DNA of 64,000 nt from Hydrogenophaga sp. RAC07 (GCF_001713375.1 NZ_CP016449.1:4383501-4447500); one strand, 5' to 3'; shown: positions 19,768-28,593, numbered from the stretch's first letter. Program-made: numbers and translations. The notes: a model not told the origin generated them from the sequence alone.

Positions 19768-20361
19768 ATGCCCGACGCCACACCCAACACCCCCGGCACC
19801 CGCGAACGCCTGATCGCAGCCATGACCGACGCCTTGCGCCGGCGGGGTCTGCACGGCATCGGCCTGACCGAACTGCTGGCCCAGGCTGGTGCGCCCAAGG
19901 GCGTGCTGTACCACCACTTTCCCGGCGGCAAGACCGAGCTCGCCGTGGCCGCCATCGACGACGTGGTGGCGCGCATGCTGCGCGGGCTCGACACCCTGCT
20001 CGCCGCCAAGGCCGACCCGATCGATGCCACGCGCCGCTGGATGGCGGGCGCCACCGTGCGCTTGAGCGAGACCGGCTTCGAGTCCGGCTGCCCGCTGGCC
20101 ACCGTGGCGCTGGAAACCACGCCCGACGATCCCGCCTTGCGCGAAGCCCTGGCCCGCGCGTTCGCCACGCTGCGCGAACGCATTGCACTTGCGCTGGAGC
20201 AGCACGGCGAGCCACAGGCCCGGGCCCGGGGCATCGCGGCGCTGATCGTGGCCACCTACGAGGGTGGGCTGCTGCAGGCCCGCGTGGCCCAGAGCACCGA
20301 GCCGATCACGCAGGCCACCGACACCTTGCTGTCGCTGCTCGCCGCCCGGTCGAGCCACTGA
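19768..20361 (+). CDS. TetR/AcrR-family transcriptional repressor
   Basis: A 197-residue regulator. The HTH lies at about residues 14-60 (TRERLIAAMTDALRRRGLHG, then LTELLAQAGAPKGVLYHHF), and an all-helical ligand domain follows. The C-terminal part (TGFESGCPLATVALE, with a Cys) resembles the YxaF/LmrA subgroup; that Cys could sense electrophiles, but this is an inference. It probably represses its own promoter through the palindrome at 19740-19755. The hydrolase gene follows after 22 nt in the same transcript and is the likely regulated partner. Confidence 0.92.
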   Translation: MPDATPNTPGTRERLIAAMTDALRRRGLHGIGLTELLAQAGAPKGVLYHHFPGGKTELAVAAIDDVVARMLRGLDTLLAAKADPIDATRRWMAGATVRLSETGFESGCPLATVALETTPDDPALREALARAFATLRERIALALEQHGEPQARARGIAALIVATYEGGLLQARVAQSTEPITQATDTLLSLLAARSSH

Positions 20362-20383
20362 CCGCCCCACCAGGAGAACCACC

Positions 20384-21283
20384 ATGTCCCCCTTCGAGTC
20401 CACCGAGGACGTGCGCATTCAGCGCATCACGCTCACCGCCGCTGACGGTTACCCGCTGGTCGCACACCGCTTTCACAGCCCCACGCCGCCGCGCGGTCAC
20501 CTGGTGGTGGGCGGCGCCACCGCCGTGCCGCAGGGCTTCTACAAGCGCTTTGCCGAACACGCGGCACGCCGCGGCTTCGACGTGCTCACGCTCGACTACC
20601 GAGGCATCGGCCAGTCGGCCCCCAGCACGCTCAAGGGCTTCCGCATGGACTACCTCGACTGGGGCCGGCTCGACCTCGCGGCCGGCGTGGAGGCCATGCG
20701 CCAGGACGGCATGCCGCTGTACCTGGTGGGCCATTCCTACGGCGGCCACGCGCTGGGTCTGCTGCCCGACCCCGGTGCGGTGGACGGTGCCTACACCTTT
20801 GCCACCGGCGCCGGCTGGCACGGCTGGATGCCGCCGCTGGAGCGCCTGCGCGTGCTCTTCATGTGGCGCGTGCTGGGGCCTGTGTGGACGCGCATGGCCG
20901 GCTATCTGCCGTGGAGCCGGCTGGGCATGGGCGAAGACCTGCCGATCGATGTGTACCGCCAATGGCGCCAGTGGTGCCGCTTTCCGCGCTACTTCTTCGA
21001 CGACCCGGCCATGCGGGCGACCACCGAGCGCTTCAACGATGTGCGTTTCCCCATCGTGGCGGTGAACGCGCTGGACGACGCCTGGGCGCCGCCCGCCTCG
21101 CGCGACGCCTTCATGGCCGGCTACCGCAATGCCGAGGTGCGCAGCGTGACGCTGGATAGCCAGCGAGCCGGGCTCGGCCCCATCGGCCACATGGGGTATT
21201 TCAGACCACGGGCGATGCCGCTGTGGAACGAAGCGCTGGACTGGTTTTCAAGCCAGGGGCTGAGCCGTTCGGCGGCCTCGTGA
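20384..21283 (+). CDS. Alpha/beta-fold hydrolase
   Basis: A 299-residue cytoplasmic hydrolase. The nucleophile elbow is GHSYGG (Ser), preceded by LTLDYRGIGQS. The acid is probably Asp in NALDDAWAP and the base is the His of PIGHMGYF near the C-terminus. The layout resembles predicted esterase/lipase-like proteins related to YheT and serine aminopeptidase S33. The substrate is unknown. Strong AGGAGAA Shine-Dalgarno upstream of ATG 20384. Co-transcription with a TetR repressor suggests induction by a small molecule, possibly an ester or another xenobiotic. Confidence 0.87.
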   Translation: MSPFESTEDVRIQRITLTAADGYPLVAHRFHSPTPPRGHLVVGGATAVPQGFYKRFAEHAARRGFDVLTLDYRGIGQSAPSTLKGFRMDYLDWGRLDLAAGVEAMRQDGMPLYLVGHSYGGHALGLLPDPGAVDGAYTFATGAGWHGWMPPLERLRVLFMWRVLGPVWTRMAGYLPWSRLGMGEDLPIDVYRQWRQWCRFPRYFFDDPAMRATTERFNDVRFPIVAVNALDDAWAPPASRDAFMAGYRNAEVRSVTLDSQRAGLGPIGHMGYFRPRAMPLWNEALDWFSSQGLSRSAAS

Positions 21284-21341
21284 ACCGGCCGGGTGTTGCG
21301 GTGTAAAGCCCAGGCATCTCGCGCCGAAACTCAGGGAGGTC

Positions 21342-23360
21342 ATGCTACAAACCGCAATGCCATCGCTCTCCCACTCCTTCATCCGCCTTGCCGCGGTGCT
21401 TCTGCCCAGCCTGTTGACCTGCGTCTCGGCGTTCGCGCAAGGATCCGGCGAACCGGCCTTGGGGCTGATCATCGGCTACCGGGCCGCTGAAACCGATACC
21501 GAAACCCCAGACCACAGTCCACGACGCGACCGGGCGCGCGCGGCGGCGCAGTGGAAGGCAGCCGCCGAGCTGAACCGCGCCCGCACCACCCGCCTGGCCA
21601 GCGACCTCGGTATCTCGATGCGTGGCGCCAGCGAAGCGGGCAACGCCGCCCTGCTCAGGTTCGATCGACCCTTGAAGGGCCGCGACCTTGAAGACACCAT
21701 GCGCCGCGTGCGCCTGCACCCCGATGTGGCCTGGGTCGAGCCCAATGTGCTTGTGAAACGGCTGCAGACCGTGACGCCCAACGACACTTTCTTTTTAACC
21801 AACCAATGGCATTTACAGACTCCCGACCTGCTCAACCCCGCGGCAATGAACTTGCCCAGTGCCTGGTTCCGGACCACTGGCACCGTGGGAGCGCCGGTGG
21901 TGGCAGTGGTGGACGGCGGTGTGCGGTTTGAACATCCGGATCTGCCGCCAGACCCTCGCATTCCGATGAACTCAGGCTCGCGCATGTTGCGGGGCTACGA
22001 CTTCGTGAGCGAGTTGGAGTTTGCAAACGACTCGGATGGGAGGGACTCGAACGCCGAAGACCCCGGAGACTGGGTGACCAGATTTGGCAACGCTCCGGCC
22101 GTCCAGCAGTACGTGGACGCGGGTGCGTGCGGGGACTTCAGTGGTGCGGACCCGAATCTGAGCCAGAGCTCCTGGCACGGCACCTTCATCACCGGCCAGA
22201 TCGCAGCCGCCACGGACAACGCCCAGGGGGTGGCCGGCATCAACTGGGGCGCACGCATCCTGCCGGTGCGAGTGGCGGGCAAATGCGGCGCGCTGGTGTC
22301 GGACCTGCTGGACGGTGTGCGCTGGGCGGCCGGCCTGCCGGTGGCGGGTGTGCCGATCAACAGCAACCCGGCGCGCGTGATCAACCTGAGTTTCGGTGGT
22401 GACGCTCCCTGCAGCGCGGCCTACCAGGACACCATCAACGCCGCCACCGACGCCGGCGCTCTGGTGGTGGTGGCCGCGGGCAATGGCAGCGGCGCTCTCC
22501 GGCGGCCGGCCGACTGCCAGCGTGTCATGGCGGTGGCTGCGGTGCGCAAGGACGGCGCCAAGGCCGACTACTCCAGTTTCGGGCCGCAGGTGGCGCTCTC
22601 CGCGCCGGGCGGCTCCGATGAGGCCGGCAATGCGAACCTGCTGCTTTCCGCCGACAACCCGGGACTCACCACGCCTGTGCTTTACAGCGCATTGCCAGAC
22701 CCGGCTGATCACTACGGATACAAACAAGGCACCAGTTTTTCAGCCCCTCAGGCGGCGGGTGTGGCCAGTCTGATGCTGTCGGTCAACAGCGCGCTGACAC
22801 CCAACGCATTGATCGAACGAATGAAGCAGGCCGCCGCCGCCCGCGGCCACATCGACGTCGCCTTTGGCCAATGCGCCTTGCCCAGCGGTGGTTTGTGTGA
22901 GTGCACCACCACCACCTGCGGTGCCGGCCTGCTCGACGCCGCCGCCTCGGTCCAGCTGGCCACCGGCCCTGCGGCCGTCATCGCGCCCATCGGCACCGTC
23001 ACCCCCGGCACCGCGATCTCCCTCAACGGCTCGGCCAGCGTGGCGCTCACAGGCAGCATCGTCAGCCACCAGTGGACCCAGGTCAGCGGACCCACCGTGG
23101 CCATCACCAACGCACAAGCCGCAGTGGCCGGCGTGAGCCTGCCCAACTTGCAGGCTTCCTATGTGTTCCGGCTCACCGTCACCGACGATTTCATGCCGAC
23201 CGCTCGCAGCGGCAGCGACACCGTGACCGTGGTGGCTGCCTACCCGGCCACCAGCGGTGGAGGCGGTGGTGGCTCCACCAGCGTCTTGTGGGGCATCGCT
23301 CTGTGGGCCTGGGTGCTGGCGGTCTGCTGGCAGCAAATGCGCGCCCGGCGCAACGCCTGA
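21342..23360 (+). CDS. Exported S8 (subtilisin-like) serine protease with PKD-like domain and GlyGly-CTERM-type tail
   Basis: 672 residues: signal peptide (to about 33, SAFAQ), an inhibitor-like propeptide (about 34-145, LRRVRLHPDVAWVEPNV style) and the S8 catalytic domain at about 150-535. The triad is Asp191 (VVAVVDGGV), His279 (SSWHGTF, where most relatives have HGTH), oxyanion Asn381 (VVAAGN) and Ser465 (GTSFSAP). A PKD/Ig-like domain follows (about 545-640), then a Gly6 stretch, one hydrophobic segment and the basic end RARRNA. That tail pattern matches GlyGly-CTERM sorting signals cut by rhombosortase. A GGAGG Shine-Dalgarno fixes ATG 21342. No sorting enzyme is in the window. Confidence 0.9.
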   Translation: MLQTAMPSLSHSFIRLAAVLLPSLLTCVSAFAQGSGEPALGLIIGYRAAETDTETPDHSPRRDRARAAAQWKAAAELNRARTTRLASDLGISMRGASEAGNAALLRFDRPLKGRDLEDTMRRVRLHPDVAWVEPNVLVKRLQTVTPNDTFFLTNQWHLQTPDLLNPAAMNLPSAWFRTTGTVGAPVVAVVDGGVRFEHPDLPPDPRIPMNSGSRMLRGYDFVSELEFANDSDGRDSNAEDPGDWVTRFGNAPAVQQYVDAGACGDFSGADPNLSQSSWHGTFITGQIAAATDNAQGVAGINWGARILPVRVAGKCGALVSDLLDGVRWAAGLPVAGVPINSNPARVINLSFGGDAPCSAAYQDTINAATDAGALVVVAAGNGSGALRRPADCQRVMAVAAVRKDGAKADYSSFGPQVALSAPGGSDEAGNANLLLSADNPGLTTPVLYSALPDPADHYGYKQGTSFSAPQAAGVASLMLSVNSALTPNALIERMKQAAAARGHIDVAFGQCALPSGGLCECTTTTCGAGLLDAAASVQLATGPAAVIAPIGTVTPGTAISLNGSASVALTGSIVSHQWTQVSGPTVAITNAQAAVAGVSLPNLQASYVFRLTVTDDFMPTARSGSDTVTVVAAYPATSGGGGGGSTSVLWGIALWAWVLAVCWQQMRARRNA

Positions 23361-23367
23361 GCCGGCT

Positions 23368-24168
23368 TCAGCCGCAGCGCTGCAGGCGCTTGCCCGCCAT
23401 AGCTTCACCCAGCCCGTCGATGGCGGCGCGCTGGGTCTCGGTGATGGCCGGCAGCCGCACCGTGACGCTCTGGCTCTCTGCCCGCTCCTGCGCCACCTTG
23501 GCCGTGCGGATGCCGTCGCGTTCGGCCTTCTGCAAGGCCTGCTGGGCCGCAGCCTCGGTGGAGTAAGTGCCCAGGGCCAGGCCAGGGGCCAACCCGGGGG
23601 CGTTGATCTCACGGAACGACACGCCCAGCGCGCGCAACTCGTCTTTCTTGCGGTCGACCTGCTGCTGGTTGTCGTAGCGGCCCATGTAGACGATCCAGCG
23701 GCCACCGCTGCGCACTTCGGTGAAGACGAAACCCGACGCAGGCAGGCCCAGGAGAGCCAGCTCGGCGCGCAGCAGTTCGGCCTGGTCGTCGGTGAAACCA
23801 CCGGCTTGCCAGCAAGCGCGCGGGCCATTGCCGGCTGCGACCGCCACCGTGGGCGGAGGTGCTGGAACGGATGCCGCCGCTGCCGGTTCAGGGGCGATGG
23901 GCGCGGGAGTGGGGGGTGCAACCGGTGGTGCAACCGCAGCCGGGGCGGCGGGCCATTCAGCCGCCTGAGCGGGTGCCGCCACCACGGGCGCGGTCTCGGC
24001 CCGGGGGCCGTTGAGCAGGCGCAAGACTTCCGGGCGCACCTGCTGCGCCATGCGCTGCGGCTCGCGCTGTTCCTCCGGCTTGAGACCCAGCGTGTCCAGG
24101 TACCCCTGCGACCACGCAAAGTAGCCGGCATTGCCGAGCACCAGCAACCAGACGGCCCACTTCAGCAT
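23368..24168 (-). CDS. SPOR-domain membrane protein
   Basis: 266 residues: one N-terminal transmembrane helix (LKWAVWLLVLGNAGYFAW), a long Pro/Ala-rich linker (about residues 65-115), and a C-terminal SPOR-like region at about 120-215 (RACWQAGGFTDDQAELLRAE ... WIVYMGRYDNQQQVDRKKDEL). SPOR domains bind denuded septal peptidoglycan, so it may act at division sites in the periplasm. The start overlaps the birA end by 7 nt, and its stop faces the protease gene 7 nt away. Confidence 0.85.
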   Translation of the reverse strand: MLKWAVWLLVLGNAGYFAWSQGYLDTLGLKPEEQREPQRMAQQVRPEVLRLLNGPRAETAPVVAAPAQAAEWPAAPAAVAPPVAPPTPAPIAPEPAAAASVPAPPPTVAVAAGNGPRACWQAGGFTDDQAELLRAELALLGLPASGFVFTEVRSGGRWIVYMGRYDNQQQVDRKKDELRALGVSFREINAPGLAPGLALGTYSTEAAAQQALQKAERDGIRTAKVAQERAESQSVTVRLPAITETQRAAIDGLGEAMAGKRLQRCG

Positions 24169-24965
24169 GGGCGCACGCTCACTTCGGCACTGGTCACCGT
24201 CTGCATGCCGCGCTCGGTGTGCACTTGCAGGGCACCGTCGTCGTTCACGCCGCAGGCGGTGCCGCGCGTGCCGTCCGACAGCTGCACCGCCTGGCCCCGC
24301 AGGGCGTCCAGCTGGGCAAAGCGCTGGGCAAAGGCGGCAAAGCCCTGTGAGGCGAACGCCTGGATGTCGCGCACCAGCGCCGGCGCCACGCGCTCCAGCA
24401 CCTCGCCCGGCGTGATGCCCACCAGCACTTCGGACAGCCCTGCCGGTGCCATGGCCGTCACCGCAGAGCCGTCCGGCACCAGCGCGGCCACCGCCGACAC
24501 CTCCGGCCGCGCGACGTTGATGCCCACGCCGATCACCACCATGCGCTGGCCTTGCCCGGCCTCGCCAGTGCTGGCGGTTTCCACCAGGATGCCGCCGATC
24601 TTGCGCTGGTGCAGCCAGAGATCGTTGGGCCATTTCAGGCGCACGTCGGGGTGAAGGCTGTGCGCCAGGCTCACGCCCACCGCCAGCGACAGGCCCGACC
24701 AGCTCTGAGGCGCCAGCGGCATGGCCAGCGAGAAGGTGAGCGATTGACCGGGCTTGCTGTGCCAGCCCTTGCCCAAGCGCCCGCGCCCTGCGGTCTGGTC
24801 CTCGGCGGCGAGCAACACCGGCTCCATCAGGCCGCTGCGTGCGCGGCGCATGAGTTCGCTGCTGGTGGAGTCGATGCTGGGCAGCACCTCGACCGTGAAG
24901 CCGGGCAGGCTGGGCTCAACGGCCAGCCACAGGTTTTCGGCGTGATGGGTCAGGGTGTCGGCCAT
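24162..24965 (-). CDS. birA: Biotin--[acetyl-CoA-carboxylase] ligase, class I
   Basis: A 267-residue enzyme that activates biotin as biotinyl-AMP and transfers it to the biotin carrier of acetyl-CoA carboxylase. The catalytic core is clear: STSSELMRRARSG, the biotin loop GRGRLGKGWHSKPG, and RLKWPNDLWL ... KIGGILVE. A small C-terminal SH3-like domain follows. It begins directly at the catalytic domain, so the DNA-binding HTH of Escherichia coli BirA is missing, as in monofunctional class I ligases. ATG 24965 lies 7 nt after the SET-gene stop, suggesting SET-birA-SPOR co-transcription. Confidence 0.95.
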   Translation of the reverse strand: MADTLTHHAENLWLAVEPSLPGFTVEVLPSIDSTSSELMRRARSGLMEPVLLAAEDQTAGRGRLGKGWHSKPGQSLTFSLAMPLAPQSWSGLSLAVGVSLAHSLHPDVRLKWPNDLWLHQRKIGGILVETASTGEAGQGQRMVVIGVGINVARPEVSAVAALVPDGSAVTAMAPAGLSEVLVGITPGEVLERVAPALVRDIQAFASQGFAAFAQRFAQLDALRGQAVQLSDGTRGTACGVNDDGALQVHTERGMQTVTSAEVSVRPC

Positions 24966-24972
24966 GGGCCGT

Positions 24973-25512
24973 TCAGCCGAGTTTCGAGGCTTTGCCTGCG
25001 CGCTTGGGCGCAAGCAGCGTGCCGCGGCATTTCTTCGCGCCGCACCAGCAGGGGTACTCGGCCTTGAGCTTGGGCGTGTACGGTTCGTCGATCACCAGGC
25101 CGTAGTCGTAGAAAAGTTCTTCGCCGGCCTTGATGTTGCGTTGTGCGCGGATGAACACGCGGCCCTCGTCCACCTCGGCTTCGCAGTTGGGCGCGCAGCT
25201 GTGGTTGATCCAGCGCGCCGAGTTGCCACCGTGTTTGGCATCGATCACGTGTTCTTCGTCGATGTGGAAGTAGAAGGTGTGGTTCGGATCGGTCGGGTCG
25301 TGGGGGTGGCGGCGCAGCGCCTCGTCCCAGGTGATCACCTCACCCACATATTCAATGAGCGTTTCGCCTTCGGCCAGGTCCACCACGGCGTAGACCCCGC
25401 GGCCGTGCACGCCGGACTTGCGCGTCTGGATGCGCCGGCCAGTGCCGTTGGGCTGCTCGGCCGGGGCTGGTTTTTCAGCGGGCGCAGTCGACTTTTTGGG
25501 GCTTTTCGTCAC
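24973..25512 (-). CDS. SET-domain (lysine methyltransferase-like) protein
   Basis: 179 residues. After a basic N-terminus (VTKSPKKSTAPAEKPAPAEQ) comes a complete SET domain: SGVHGRGVYAVVDLAEGETL, the SAM-binding RWINHSCAPNCEA and catalytic FYDYG. It ends with a post-SET Cys cluster (CWCGAKKCRG). The family transfers methyl groups from SAM to protein lysine. No ATG fits; GTG 25512 is the best start, without a clear Shine-Dalgarno, and longer forms would overlap topB. It is divergent from topB, whose product carries a Lys-rich tail. TopB as substrate is speculation. Confidence 0.85.
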   Translation of the reverse strand: MTKSPKKSTAPAEKPAPAEQPNGTGRRIQTRKSGVHGRGVYAVVDLAEGETLIEYVGEVITWDEALRRHPHDPTDPNHTFYFHIDEEHVIDAKHGGNSARWINHSCAPNCEAEVDEGRVFIRAQRNIKAGEELFYDYGLVIDEPYTPKLKAEYPCWCGAKKCRGTLLAPKRAGKASKLG

Positions 25513-25568
25513 GGCCGGAATATTTGGTAAGGTTGTTTCATGCAGGTGCGCGCGAGTGTGCGCGTGCC

Positions 25569-25592
25569 CATGTGCGCGTGTACACGCGCGTG
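25569..25592. repeat. Alternating purine-pyrimidine tract with 16-bp perfect palindrome
   Basis: 24 nt of uninterrupted pyrimidine-purine alternation, embedded in a longer broken tract from about 25546. It contains the perfect palindrome GCGCGTGTACACGCGC (25574-25589). Such sequence readily adopts left-handed Z-DNA or a cruciform under negative supercoiling. It lies 18-41 nt upstream of the topB ATG, in the divergent SET/topB gap. Confidence 0.85.
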
Positions 25593-25609
25593 GAAAGTTG
25601 ATTGTAGAG

Positions 25610-28576
25610 ATGAAAAACGAAGGTTCAGCCAAAACGCTGGTCATTGCCGAGAAGCCGTCCGTGGCCCAGGACATCGTGCGTGCGCTCACCCCGGTGGCGG
25701 GCAAGTTCGAGAAGCACGACGACCACTTCGAGAACGACCAGTACGTGGTCACCTCTGCCGTGGGTCACCTGGTGGAGATCGCCGCGCCGGAAGAATTCGA
25801 CGTCAAGCGCGGCAAGTGGAGCTTTGCCCACCTGCCGGTGCTGCCGCCTTACTTTGAACTCAAGCCGATCGACAAAACCAAGTCTCGTTTGAGTGCGGTG
25901 GTCAAGCTGGCCAAACGCAAGGACGTGGGCAAGCTCATCAATGCGTGTGACGCGGGCCGCGAGGGTGAACTGATCTTTCGCCTGATCGAGCAATACGCTG
26001 GTGGCTTGAAAGGCGGCAGCTACCAGACCCTGGGCAAGCCGGTGCAGCGCCTGTGGTTGCAGTCCATGACGCCCGCGGCCATCCGCGATGGCTTTGAGCA
26101 CCTGCGCACCAACGAGCAGATGCAGGGCCTGGCCGACGCCGCGCGCAGCCGTTCCGAGGCGGACTGGATGGTCGGCATCAACGGCACACGCGCCATGACC
26201 GCCTTCAACTCGCGCGACGGTGGTTTTTTCCTCACCACGGTCGGCCGGGTGCAGACTCCCACGCTGTCCATCGTGGTCGAGCGCGAAGAGAAGATCCGCG
26301 CCCACCGCAGCCGCGACTACTGGGAAATCCACGCCAGCTTCCTGGCCGAGGCCGGCGAGTACCCGGGCAAGTGGTTCGACCCCGCCTTCAAGAAACCCAC
26401 CGGTGACGACGCCGACCCCGAGCAGCGCGCCGACCGTGTGTGGGATCAGCGCCAGGCCCTGGCGATTGCCGACGCGGTGCGCGGCAAGGCCGCGAGCGTC
26501 AAGGAAGAAAGCAAGCCCACCACCCAGGCCAGCGGCTTGCTGTACGACCTGACCAGCCTGCAGCGCGAGGCCAACGGCCGCTTCGGCTTCTCGGCCAAGA
26601 CCACGCTGCAGCTCGCGCAAAGCCTGTACGAGCGCCACAAGGCCCTGACCTACCCGCGTACCGACTCGCGCGCCCTGCCCGAGGACTACCTGCCCACGGT
26701 GAAGCAGACCTTCGAGATGCTGGCCGACAGCGGCATGAAGCACCTGGCGCCACACGCGCTCACCGCGCTCAACAACAACTACATCCGTCCGAGCAAACGT
26801 ATCTTCGACAACAGCAAGGTGTCGGACCACTTCGCCATCATCCCCACGTTGCAGGCGCCCAGCGGCCTGAGCGACGCCGAGCAGAAGCTGTACGACCTGG
26901 TGGTGCGCCGCTTCCTCGCGGTGTTCTTCCCCAGCGCCGAATTCATGGTCACCACCCGCATCACCTCGTCGGTCGGCCACCACTTCAAGACCGAAGGCAA
27001 GGTGCTCGTGAAGCCGGGCTGGATGGCGGTGTACGGCAAGGAAGCGGCCGAGGACGTGGCCGATGCGAAAGAGGGCGACAAGGGCCAGAACCTGGTGCCG
27101 GTGCGCGAAGGCGAAACGGTGCGCACCGAGTCGGTGGAGAGCAAGGGCCTGAAGACCAAGCCGCCGGCGCGCTATTCGGAGGCCACGCTGCTGGGCGCCA
27201 TGGAAGGCGCGGGCAAGATGATCGACGACGACGAGTTGCGCGAAGCCATGCAGGAAAAAGGCCTGGGTACGCCAGCCACACGCGCCGCCACCATCGAAGG
27301 CCTGCTGACCGAAAAGTACATGTTCCGCGAAGGCCGCGAGATCATCCCCACCGCCAAGGCTTTCCAGCTCATGACCTTGCTGCGCGGCCTGGGCGTGGAA
27401 GAACTCTCCAAGGCCGAACTCACCGGCGAGTGGGAATACAAGCTGGCTCAGATGGAACACGGCAAGCTCAGCCGCAGCGCCTTCATGGCCGAGATCGCGC
27501 AGATGACCGAGCGCATGGTGAAGAAGGCCAAGGAATACGACCGCGACACCATCCCGGGCAACTACGCCACGCTGGCCACGCCCTGCCCGAACTGCGGCGG
27601 TGTGGTGAAGGAAAACTACCGCCGCTACACCTGCACCGGCAAGGACGGCGCCAGCGAAGGCTGCGGCTTCTCGTTTGGCAAATCACCGGCCGGGCGCACC
27701 TTCGAGCCCGATGAATCCGAGCAACTCCTGCGCGACAAGAAGATCGGCCCGCTGGATGGTTTCCGCTCCAAGGCGGGCTGGCCCTTCGTGGCCGAGATCG
27801 TGCTCAAGTACAGCGAGGACGACAAGAACTGGAAGCTCGAGTTCGACTTCGGCGACGACAAGAAAGGCGAAGAAAGCGGCGAGATCGTCGACTTCAGCGC
27901 CAGCGAATCATTGGGGGCCTGCCCCAAGTGCGGCGGCGCGGTGCACGAGCACGGCAGCAACTACGTGTGCATCCGCTCCGTGCCCACCGAGCAGCAGCCC
28001 ACACCGACCTGCGACTTCAAGAGCGGCAAGATCATCCTGCAGCAGCCGGTGGCGCGCGAGCAGATGAGCAAGCTGCTGGAAACCGGCAAGACCGATCTGC
28101 TCGACAAGTTCGTCTCCATGCGCACGCGCCGCGCGTTCAAGGCCTTCCTGGCCTGGGACAAGGAAGCCGGCAAGGTGAACTTCGAGTTCGCGCCGTCCAA
28201 GTTCCCTCCGCGCAAGACGGCGGCCGGCGCGCCGGCCAAGGGTGCACCGGCGAAGAAGGTGTCCGCCAAAGCCGCACCGGCCAAGAAGGTCGCGGCGAAA
28301 AAAACGCCTGCGGTCAAAGCGGCCAAGGCACCCCGCAAGACCACCGCCGCCACCGGCAAACAACCCAGCGCCGCATTGGCGGCGGTGATCGGCGAGGGCG
28401 CTGTGTCCCGACCCGAAGTGGTGAAGAAGCTGTGGGACTACATCAAGGCCAACGGCCTGCAGGACGCGGGCGACAAGCGCCGCGTGAACGCAGACGCCAA
28501 GCTGGCGGCGGTGTTCGGCAAGCCGCAGGTCACGATGTTTGAAATTGCCGGGCTTTTGAGCCCACACCTGAACTGA
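25610..28576 (+). CDS. topB: DNA topoisomerase III with Lys/Ala-rich linker and C-terminal SWIB domain
   Basis: A 988-residue type IA topoisomerase. The Toprim domain starts at KTLVIAEKPSVAQDIVRA and includes CDAGREGELIF. The catalytic Tyr348 is in LTYPRTDSR. Two Cys4-type zinc motifs (CPNCGG near 659, CPKCGG near 771) follow the core. Residues about 870-915 are an H1-like Ala/Lys/Pro tract (KGAPAKKVSAKAAPAKKV), and about 918-988 form a SWIB/MDM2-type domain (SRPEVVKKLWDYIKANGLQD). It decatenates and relaxes DNA in the cytoplasm. ATG 25610 is chosen by alignment of the Toprim start; the reading frame opens far upstream but has no support there. The GST follows after 17 nt. Confidence 0.95.
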   Translation: MKNEGSAKTLVIAEKPSVAQDIVRALTPVAGKFEKHDDHFENDQYVVTSAVGHLVEIAAPEEFDVKRGKWSFAHLPVLPPYFELKPIDKTKSRLSAVVKLAKRKDVGKLINACDAGREGELIFRLIEQYAGGLKGGSYQTLGKPVQRLWLQSMTPAAIRDGFEHLRTNEQMQGLADAARSRSEADWMVGINGTRAMTAFNSRDGGFFLTTVGRVQTPTLSIVVEREEKIRAHRSRDYWEIHASFLAEAGEYPGKWFDPAFKKPTGDDADPEQRADRVWDQRQALAIADAVRGKAASVKEESKPTTQASGLLYDLTSLQREANGRFGFSAKTTLQLAQSLYERHKALTYPRTDSRALPEDYLPTVKQTFEMLADSGMKHLAPHALTALNNNYIRPSKRIFDNSKVSDHFAIIPTLQAPSGLSDAEQKLYDLVVRRFLAVFFPSAEFMVTTRITSSVGHHFKTEGKVLVKPGWMAVYGKEAAEDVADAKEGDKGQNLVPVREGETVRTESVESKGLKTKPPARYSEATLLGAMEGAGKMIDDDELREAMQEKGLGTPATRAATIEGLLTEKYMFREGREIIPTAKAFQLMTLLRGLGVEELSKAELTGEWEYKLAQMEHGKLSRSAFMAEIAQMTERMVKKAKEYDRDTIPGNYATLATPCPNCGGVVKENYRRYTCTGKDGASEGCGFSFGKSPAGRTFEPDESEQLLRDKKIGPLDGFRSKAGWPFVAEIVLKYSEDDKNWKLEFDFGDDKKGEESGEIVDFSASESLGACPKCGGAVHEHGSNYVCIRSVPTEQQPTPTCDFKSGKIILQQPVAREQMSKLLETGKTDLLDKFVSMRTRRAFKAFLAWDKEAGKVNFEFAPSKFPPRKTAAGAPAKGAPAKKVSAKAAPAKKVAAKKTPAVKAAKAPRKTTAATGKQPSAALAAVIGEGAVSRPEVVKKLWDYIKANGLQDAGDKRRVNADAKLAAVFGKPQVTMFEIAGLLSPHLN

Positions 28577-28593
28577 CCACGAGAGAGAGACCC

